DNA of 64,000 nt. Origin: Spirosoma panaciterrae DSM 21099 (GTDB lineage: Bacteria; Bacteroidota; Bacteroidia; Cytophagales; Spirosomataceae). Positions 59,001-64,000 of the stretch are shown in pieces. Below the pieces are notes generated by a model, which did not search any database, was not told the DNA's origin, and was given only the letters and a program-made list of their open reading frames with translations. Numbering within the stretch: position 1 is the first letter of the stretch; the number at the start of each line of letters is the position of its first letter. The stretch spans positions 1 through 64,000 of the forward strand of contig NZ_KB893178.1 of the NCBI RefSeq assembly GCF_000374025.1. Direction: 5' to 3'. Both the position numbers and the translations under genes were made by a program.

Positions 59001-61512
59001 CAGCCGCTACGGGCGAGTTAGTAGCCACGTAGGTATCGGGTAATCGAACCCCATAAAACGTATCCTGCGTCAGAACATCCAGTCGGCGGAGCCGATTCAC
59101 AGGTCGCCCGTTCTCGTCAAAAACGGTTATGAACAATTTAGCTTCGAGTAGGCCAATATCCTGGTAAGCCGCCGAAATGGGAAATTTCTCGGTTGCCTGT
59201 CCATTGGCATTGGTGCGTCCCTGACGAAGTTCTTTCGGAAACGGATCGGCTTTGCCAGTGCCGTTGGCTCCAGCCGGTTTTTCACCCGATGGAATACTGA
59301 AGTCGTAATCGCCATACCCTTTAGGCGCAAAGGCTTTGCGTTTGAGTTGTAATTCCATTTCATACGCCCGGTCGGAAGCAGGTGGGCCGAACAGGTTCAT
59401 AGCTGTTGCCGAAAGCGTAATCGTTTGCCCCGATTTGTAGCTGGTTTTGTCGGTCAGTACATCCACCTTGATCCGGTCAGGAATAAACTCTTCCACACTC
59501 ACCGGCTGCGAGGTAAGCAACACATTGTTGGCGTTGAGCACTTCGATGGTATACGTGCCTGTCACAGCGGCCGGATTAAGCGGCACGTCTGTCGTGACAG
59601 CTCCCTGGGCATTCGTGGTTTTGCGGAACGCGCTCATTTCGCGACCGTTGGGAGCCAATACCCGAATCAAAACAGGAATTTCGCCCACACTCTGCCAGGT
59701 CTGCGACCGGATAACGGTGTTGAAATGAATCGTTTCGCCGGGTCGGTAAATATCACGGTCGCCATATACGAACGCATCGAAACCCGATTCGTTGTCATAT
59801 TTCCCTTCGACTTCAAAACGTGAGGTTTCAACTTCGGTATCGGGTAAAAACAGGAAGTTAAAGTCGTCGTCCGTTCGGGCCGTGATGAGCGCAATTTTAA
59901 AACCCGGTGCTTTTTCGGTGATCTTATCGAATTTGACAAAGCCGCTACCATCAGTTTTTAGGGTATAAACTGACTGGTTGTTGCTGCTCACCAGCGTGAC
60001 CTCAACGCCCTGAATCGGTTCGGCTGTACGGATGGAATTGGCCCAGATCAGAATCTCGTTTTTAGTTTGATGGGCCACCAGGCCAATATCGGAAACAGAA
60101 ACCAACTGGCTGGCCTGTAAGTACGCTTCGTCTTTTGAATTGACCGATACCAGATACACGCCCCGGAACGAATTGTTCTGTAGGGGTAGAGACAGATTTA
60201 AGGCCGAAACACCCCGGACTTTTGGTAGATCGGTGGTTTCGACGGTTTTGTTGATGAGCACATCGCTTAAGTCGCCCTGTTCGTCGTCGCTATAGTTGAA
60301 GGCGCCCGATGGCCCCCATTCGCCGTTGGGTTTCTCCTTGTACTCTTCGTAGCGGTTGTTTCGGAAATAACTTAGCAGGTTATTTTCGTAGACTTTTGAA
60401 ATCTTGACCTGTACTTTCGGTACGTTCACGATGTTCAAGCCCACGTTCCGCGCTCCTTTCGATGACAGATACAGTGCTTTTTTATTGGCAAACTGAATGC
60501 TGGCGGGCATTTTCCCGAAGAACAAATCTTTCGTAACAGGTTCAGCCAACTTAGTACCCAGAACCCCCCGAATCTGGTCGGTGAGCGTGAGCACGTAGGT
60601 ATCGGTTTCGTTGAAATCGCCCCGGATGATGAATCCATTCTCGGTCAGTTCGGCGGTAGTTTCCACCTGCGGCTGAATCGTATAGTACTGGCTCAGATTA
60701 CCTGGTTGGAGTTCCTGCGTGGTAATGATCCGCACCACGCCCCGGCTATTCTCAAAGCTGGTCTGAACATCGGCCACATCAACTTTGAAACGCGAGGGTA
60801 TGTTAGTGATTTCTTCAATCGGTTCCTTACTCACATAAGCCGTATTGGGGACCTTCAGGCCCTTGTCGATTTTGATCGTCAGGGGTTGCTCATTTTTCTC
60901 GGCGGGCGCATTGGTAAGGTTTAGGGCAACCGAGTTTTGGCCTTCGCCGGGTGTCGCCTGTAGGGTAAGGGGTTTATCCTCGGCTGTGGCTGATACTTTG
61001 CTCGTGACTTCGGCTGATGAAACGGGGTAGTTGAAATTTAGCCGGGTTTTGGCAAGCGGTTGCCCCGTTTCGCGCGATTTGGTCCACCAGTTTTCCACAT
61101 TGGTCAGTTGTAGATAAGGCGTATGGAAATCAATGTCTTCGCCCGATACCTTCAGGTCTTTTGCGTCAGAACGCTTGAGCAGATCGTCAGTTAGTTCGGC
61201 CCGGTAGTCGGTGGCGGGATCGAAGGCGACGGCTGGCGAAAAAACGAGTTCATTAGGGGCTACCCACTTGAATTTTCCCCGAACGGCCGGAATGAACCGA
61301 ACGTATTGGGTCGAATCCCACTCATCAAACTGACTGGTTGGACCAACGTTTTTATTGAAAGTAAACGTCAGGTTCTGCGTCTGTTGAATTTCATCGTCGA
61401 AGTTGCGGCCAACAACACTTACTTCGTTGAACGACAGCCGGGAACATTGAAAAAGAAACAGCGATAAACCGATAGCAACAAGTAGCGGACGGAGAAAGAG
61501 TCGAATGGTCAT
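56014..61512 (-). CDS. Bacterial alpha-2-macroglobulin-family protein
   Basis: The 1832-residue envelope protein has a lipoprotein-like signal (LLVAIGLSLFLFQCS). A chain of macroglobulin-type beta domains follows, with the MG-like blocks VYGDRDIYRPGETIHFNTVIR near residue 590 and MLTLDKPTYQTGDKAKVIFKAPFDGKLLV. The thioester site GCIEQ has Cys near residue 1363 and lies in the alpha-helical thioester domain. The C-terminal region has LLPAGLEVENPRL. Such proteins trap attacking proteases by covalent attachment in the periplasm. It is coupled with the PBP1C gene in the same direction, as in many bacteria. The ATG at 61512 fits the signal peptide better than one 42 bases upstream. Confidence 0.93.
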   Translation of the reverse strand: MTIRLFLRPLLVAIGLSLFLFQCSRLSFNEVSVVGRNFDDEIQQTQNLTFTFNKNVGPTSQFDEWDSTQYVRFIPAVRGKFKWVAPNELVFSPAVAFDPATDYRAELTDDLLKRSDAKDLKVSGEDIDFHTPYLQLTNVENWWTKSRETGQPLAKTRLNFNYPVSSAEVTSKVSATAEDKPLTLQATPGEGQNSVALNLTNAPAEKNEQPLTIKIDKGLKVPNTAYVSKEPIEEITNIPSRFKVDVADVQTSFENSRGVVRIITTQELQPGNLSQYYTIQPQVETTAELTENGFIIRGDFNETDTYVLTLTDQIRGVLGTKLAEPVTKDLFFGKMPASIQFANKKALYLSSKGARNVGLNIVNVPKVQVKISKVYENNLLSYFRNNRYEEYKEKPNGEWGPSGAFNYSDDEQGDLSDVLINKTVETTDLPKVRGVSALNLSLPLQNNSFRGVYLVSVNSKDEAYLQASQLVSVSDIGLVAHQTKNEILIWANSIRTAEPIQGVEVTLVSSNNQSVYTLKTDGSGFVKFDKITEKAPGFKIALITARTDDDFNFLFLPDTEVETSRFEVEGKYDNESGFDAFVYGDRDIYRPGETIHFNTVIRSQTWQSVGEIPVLIRVLAPNGREMSAFRKTTNAQGAVTTDVPLNPAAVTGTYTIEVLNANNVLLTSQPVSVEEFIPDRIKVDVLTDKTSYKSGQTITLSATAMNLFGPPASDRAYEMELQLKRKAFAPKGYGDYDFSIPSGEKPAGANGTGKADPFPKELRQGRTNANGQATEKFPISAAYQDIGLLEAKLFITVFDENGRPVNRLRRLDVLTQDTFYGVRLPDTYVATNSPVAAELVALDPAGSLRPSASANVEVVRYDYQTVIEKEGEGDQAQIKYNTKRREKSVYTNTLLFKGGKAGFRYVPTVSGEYEIRVRRPGGANYAATGFYAYGYGSTSASSFEVSQEGQVLMTLDKPTYQTGDKAKVIFKAPFDGKLLVTVERNNVLEQQWLTTTNKSAEWSFSVGSQHLPNVYITATLIRGIDNTNLPLTVAHGFAPVTVQDKDTQLPVTITAATQSRSKTKQTIKIKTARNAQITVAVVDEGILQLKNFKTPDPHGFFYQKRALEVSSHDLYALLYPELSLKSSSSVGGDGYDLEKRVNPLSNGRVRLVALWSGILETGFDGEAEFSIDIPQFSGDLRVMAVAYKDNAFGSANTNMKVADPIVISTGVPRFLTPGDNLELPVNLSNTTHKPATLTARLSLTGPLTADSISTQKVTIPAGREGRTTFRISAKQVIGTGSITITANGLGETFTEKTDITVRPAASLQKTTLSGAVAGGKSQSLQLASNFLPGTAKASVTLSRSPVAQYGRELSYLLGYPHGCIEQTISKAFPQLYFADLAKQLSANVYFVRAGESDLNPANNVRQAIQKVESQQVPGGGFTMWPGMPSLQGRTTVDSWASAFAVHFLAEAQEAGYEVRSSVLSSAMDYLTTLTNAPATEDVVVYDESGGRTTRKVASRTSIYALYSLAVAGKPNRSAMNYYKQNAGLLTTDSRYLLASTFFLVGDTRSFSALLPKRFTDNTIGRQTGDSYASPIRNLALTLDALVETDRDNLQIPILARQLAGAIKQTSYLNTQEAAFAFLSLGKLARQTANSTATATVTAAGKPLGTMNDALLNLKRVPTTAPLQINASGSGNVYYFAQSEGIPSSGKIPEEDNGLRVRREYLSRDGQPMGEIRQNDLVVIKITLTSTNGLSVDNVVVTDLLPAGLEVENPRLTEPRDMDWIQKPSVPDYFDLRDDRINFYTSATGTEQTFYYLARAVSKGRFVVGPVSADAMYNSEYRSYNGAGTLTVK

Positions 61513-61605
61513 GAGGCTAGGAATGAATGGCCGAATATAGACGAAAAAACCCACTCGGAAATTGCGGAGTGGGTTGATTTTCAGCCGACGAATTAGTGAG
61601 CGGTA

Positions 61606-62043
61606 TCAGCGGGTCGGGGTAAACTGAATGTGGGATATTTTCCAGCCGCTGCCCTGTTTTACGCACATCACAGAAAAGATCACGGTCGCATCGAAGCCAT
61701 TTCCCTGAACAGCCCCTTTGGTTTTCCAGCTTCCGGTAACCACAGCCGCATCGTTGTTGTACTGGCGCGTTGCGGCATTCGAAACGGCGCCCGTTTCGAC
61801 AACCACATAGCCACCCCCCACGGCCTGTATTAGCTGACTGCCATCCACGCTGCTGCCATCGAATGAGATCAGCACGCAATCATTGGTGAGCAATTTCCCA
61901 AGTGTATTGCCATCTTCATCGAGCATAGCTTTGAAAAAAGCAGTACTAGCCGTAGCTGGGTCCTGCGTAGGATCAGTAGTCTGTTGGGCAAAGGAAGTTG
62001 TGAACAGGCAGAAACTGGCGAATACGGTAAGGATAAATTTCAT
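61606..62043 (-). CDS. Secreted NTF2/SnoaL-like (DUF4440-type) protein
   Basis: The 145-residue product has a signal peptide (MKFILTVFASFCLFTTSFAQ). The NTF2-like fold has ATASTAFFKAMLDEDGNTLGKLLTNDCVLISFDG, VDGSQLIQAVGGGY and the C-terminal beta hairpin GSWKTKG, VMCVKQGSGWKISHIQF. The family has many roles and none is fixed. It sits between the PBP1C gene and the alpha-2-macroglobulin gene with gaps of 68 and 93 bp, so it may be part of the same envelope-defence unit. Confidence 0.78.
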   Translation of the reverse strand: MKFILTVFASFCLFTTSFAQQTTDPTQDPATASTAFFKAMLDEDGNTLGKLLTNDCVLISFDGSSVDGSQLIQAVGGGYVVVETGAVSNAATRQYNNDAAVVTGSWKTKGAVQGNGFDATVIFSVMCVKQGSGWKISHIQFTPTR

Positions 62044-62111
62044 AGGTCAACGAGTTTGATATAAGGGTTGGAGATTAGTTGCCAGGTTATAAAAGCAAGT
62101 GACCTGAATGA

Positions 62112-64000
62112 CTACTCATTTTTTATGAGTACACGGATATCACTGCTTCGGCCTTTGTCATCAGCACAGGAAATTTTTAGGGTTCCGGGTTGGGGCTTGA
62201 AAAAGATAGCTTCGGTTGGTTTGGCCCGGCGATACAGCTTATCGTTCAAATACCAGAAAACCGTTTGTACGTCATTGGCAGCCTGACAGCTTAATTCCAT
62301 TTCAGCAGGTTGCTTAGGATTGATAAAATATTCGCTGCCCGGATTCAGGCTGGTAATTTGTGGAGCAGTCTGGTCTGTGTTGCCAAATACGCGTTCGCAG
62401 GCAGGGTTATGCGGAGGAGCCATTTCGAACGGAATATGACGGCTTTGGTAGAAGGCTACGACCTCCGGCGTCAGATTCGGGTAGGATTTCCGAACAAAAC
62501 CAGAGTCGGGCAGGCAGTGCGCACAGTAAGCGATTGTACCCGCAGCGTTCGTAAAAACAGCTTTCCGATGCTGGCAACGTCGATACCGCGAAACGCCCAT
62601 AATGCAGTAGTCGGTTACGGGGTTCTGACAAAACTCGCCTGGAACATTGCCCGTTTCGGGGCAGATGAGCCGCGTCGATAAGCGGGTTTGTCCTTTAGGG
62701 GCCTGAAACCAGCCCGTTGGGGAGTTATAGTCCAGTACGTTAAAAAGCTGAAATAATAAAGGGGTTGCCGTATTAGCCCCGCTCAGTTCGGCCACGCCCA
62801 CGCCCGAAAAGTTACCCACCCATACGCCAATCGTATACCGTTGATTATACCCAATGCTCCAGGCATCGCGTCGGCCATATGATGTTCCCGTTTTCCAGGC
62901 AATGCGGGGTAAGTGATAACTATTGTCGAAATTATTGGGCAAGTCGGGGCGGGTAATCTGCGTGAGCGTATGCGTGACGAGGTAGGTGGCTTCGGGCGAA
63001 AGAAGGTTTACCTCACCCCCAGCCCCTCTCCTGATTTTAGGAGAGGGGGGAGAGGGATCGCATACTTTCCTCCCCTCTCCTAAAATCAGGAGAGGGGTTG
63101 GGGGTGAGGTAAACCGCAGCGGCTCCCATTTTCCACCATTGGCCAGGCCGGTATACAGCCGGGTCATTTCTTCCAGCGTAACCCCACAGCCACCCAGAAT
63201 CATGGAAAGCCCCAGTTCATTTTTCTGCTTTTTGATGGCCGAGAAACCGGCTTTCTGGAGTGTGGATACAAGGGCTGGTGTGCCCATTTCTTTCAGAAGT
63301 GCCACCGCCGGAATATTCAGTGAGTTGGCCAGGGCAAATTCGGCCGTGACGGGGCCGTTGAATCGACGGTCGAAGTTGTCGGGTTGATAACCACCGAAGT
63401 TGGTAGGGACGTCGGCCAGTTTGCTCTTGGGTGTAATGATGCCTTCGTCGAACGCCAATCCATATAGCAACGGTTTCAACGCACTTCCCGGCGACCGTAC
63501 AGCCCGTACACCATCAACCTGCCCACCATCGAAGGTATTTGAAAAATCGGCTGATCCCACATAGGCGACCACCTCTCGGGTGTGGTTATCCACAACCAGT
63601 ACTGCCGAATTGTGTATATTATAGCTTCGAATGCGGTTGGCATACTGCCGCACTATTCGCTCAACCGTTGTTTGGGCCGTTGGGTTAAGGGTTGACCGGA
63701 TAATGGGCGTATTCGGATTTTCGATTCGAAGCCGTCGCGAGAGATGCGGAGCCTGCTGGGGTGCATCATGACGATAAACCTGCAAGGGTTCGCTCTGGGC
63801 ATCCCGGATAGTCGATTCGTCGAAAAGGCCAGCGTTTCGGAAGCGGGTGAGCCACCGATCCCGCTCCTGCCTGACGAGCGCATTGCGAACGCCCAGACGA
63901 AGGCTGGATGGTCGATTTGGAATGATGGTTAAGGTGGTAATTTCGGCCAGACTTAGCAGAGCGGGCGGTTTGCCGAAATAAAGCAGGGATGCCGATTTTA
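62112..64000 (-). CDS. pbpC: Penicillin-binding protein 1C (N terminus outside the window)
   Basis: The frame is open from the right edge to the stop at 62112, at least 629 codons. The visible N-terminal part (LLYFGKPPALLSLAEITTLTIIPNRPSSLRLG) is the end of the transglycosylase domain. The transpeptidase domain has SALK (SxxK) in VRSPGSALKPLLYGLAFDEG, a SLN motif in ANSLNIPAVALLKEMG, and KTG in AWKTGTSYGRRDAWSIGYN. The C terminus has a cysteine-rich module and an Ig-like end typical of PBP1C. It makes and cross-links peptidoglycan and pairs with alpha-2-macroglobulin. A 37-codon palindromic element is inserted in frame at 63005-63115. Confidence 0.93.
   Translation of the reverse strand, partial: KSASLLYFGKPPALLSLAEITTLTIIPNRPSSLRLGVRNALVRQERDRWLTRFRNAGLFDESTIRDAQSEPLQVYRHDAPQQAPHLSRRLRIENPNTPIIRSTLNPTAQTTVERIVRQYANRIRSYNIHNSAVLVVDNHTREVVAYVGSADFSNTFDGGQVDGVRAVRSPGSALKPLLYGLAFDEGIITPKSKLADVPTNFGGYQPDNFDRRFNGPVTAEFALANSLNIPAVALLKEMGTPALVSTLQKAGFSAIKKQKNELGLSMILGGCGVTLEEMTRLYTGLANGGKWEPLRFTSPPTPLLILGEGRKVCDPSPPSPKIRRGAGGEVNLLSPEATYLVTHTLTQITRPDLPNNFDNSYHLPRIAWKTGTSYGRRDAWSIGYNQRYTIGVWVGNFSGVGVAELSGANTATPLLFQLFNVLDYNSPTGWFQAPKGQTRLSTRLICPETGNVPGEFCQNPVTDYCIMGVSRYRRCQHRKAVFTNAAGTIAYCAHCLPDSGFVRKSYPNLTPEVVAFYQSRHIPFEMAPPHNPACERVFGNTDQTAPQITSLNPGSEYFINPKQPAEMELSCQAANDVQTVFWYLNDKLYRRAKPTEAIFFKPQPGTLKISCADDKGRSSDIRVLIKNE
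63005..63115. repeat. 111-bp palindromic element inserted in frame in pbpC
   Basis: Arms of 44 bp at 63005-63048 and 63072-63115, with one mismatch, surround a loop of 23 nt. The arm contains CTCACCCCCAGCCCCTCTCC and CTGATTTTAGGAGAGG. Its length is 37 codons exactly, and translation gives FTSPPTPLLILGEG, then RKVCDPSPPSP, then KIRRGAGGEVN. This Pro/Gly-rich segment lies in the variable loop just before LLSPEATYLV. Related CTCACCCCCAGCCCCTCTCC-type repeats are known to me from many genomes. Confidence 0.9.

Noticed and set aside
62986-63387. 133-codon plus-strand frame in pbpC
   Set aside because: It contains Pro/Gly-rich segments like those of the sense strand only because the inserted element is a palindrome. 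The pbpC frame is the real gene.

Overview
The window looks like chromosomal DNA of a member of the Bacteroidota, most likely order Cytophagales and a Spirosoma-like genus. Reasons: secreted proteins ending in type IX secretion (T9SS) sorting domains, promoters of the TTG / TAnnTTTG type, few obvious Shine-Dalgarno sequences, an exbB-exbD-exbD-tonB operon, and a short Bacteroidota-type NuoG. The genus is inference from protein style; no rRNA gene is present.

Layout. (1) 1-9.5 kb is an eroded accessory zone. An IS5-type insertion sequence has cut an AraC-type regulator. Two HxlR-type regulators each face an SDR oxidoreductase gene, one of which is a broken fragment. An alpha/beta hydrolase carries two frameshifts. 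Four copies of a roughly 30-nt repeat lie between these genes. Secreted S41 and HExxH-type proteins are also here. (2) 9.9-12.2 kb holds a thiolase and a secreted PHB-depolymerase-like esterase. (3) 12.3-22.9 kb is a minus-strand respiratory complex I operon, nuoA-B-C-D-[DUF29]-E-F-[glycosyltransferase-like membrane protein]-G-H-I-J. It has a consensus promoter and an intrinsic terminator, and nuoK-N are absent. Unrelated hairpins sit in several gaps between its genes. (4) 23-30 kb has two T9SS-exported SGNH esterases, obg and adk. (5) 30-36.2 kb is the exbB/exbD/exbD/tonB operon with a small membrane protein, an orphan PstS-like lipoprotein and a TPR protein. (6) 36.6-40.9 kb has small membrane and regulatory genes, a T9SS esterase and tRNA-Pro. 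(7) 40.9-45.8 kb is a tandem pair of M1 metallopeptidases. (8) 46-49.4 kb has an MBOAT/SGNH acyltransferase pair, a HupE/UreJ protein and a gamma carbonic anhydrase. (9) 49.4-55.8 kb is a compact eight-gene operon with a type III polyketide synthase, a flavoprotein, a methyltransferase and its own mini fatty-acid synthase set (KAS, dehydratase, FabL-like reductase, ACP, phosphopantetheinyl transferase). (10) 56-64 kb is an alpha-2-macroglobulin / PBP1C pair with a small NTF2-like secreted protein between them. The PBP1C gene runs off the right edge and contains a 111-bp palindromic element inserted in frame.

How the genes work together. The nuo operon supplies most of the proton-pumping NADH dehydrogenase. 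The Exb/Ton operon energises outer-membrane uptake. The polyketide operon appears to build its own acyl-ACP starter, extend and cyclise it with the type III PKS, then methylate and oxidise or reduce it; a phenolic lipid, alkylpyrone or quinone-like product is inferred. This operon is the strongest candidate for an undescribed system. The best structural oddities are the in-frame palindrome in pbpC, the 30-bp-arm hairpin at 55.86 kb, the four-copy 30-nt repeat, and the cargo genes and hairpins inside the nuo operon.
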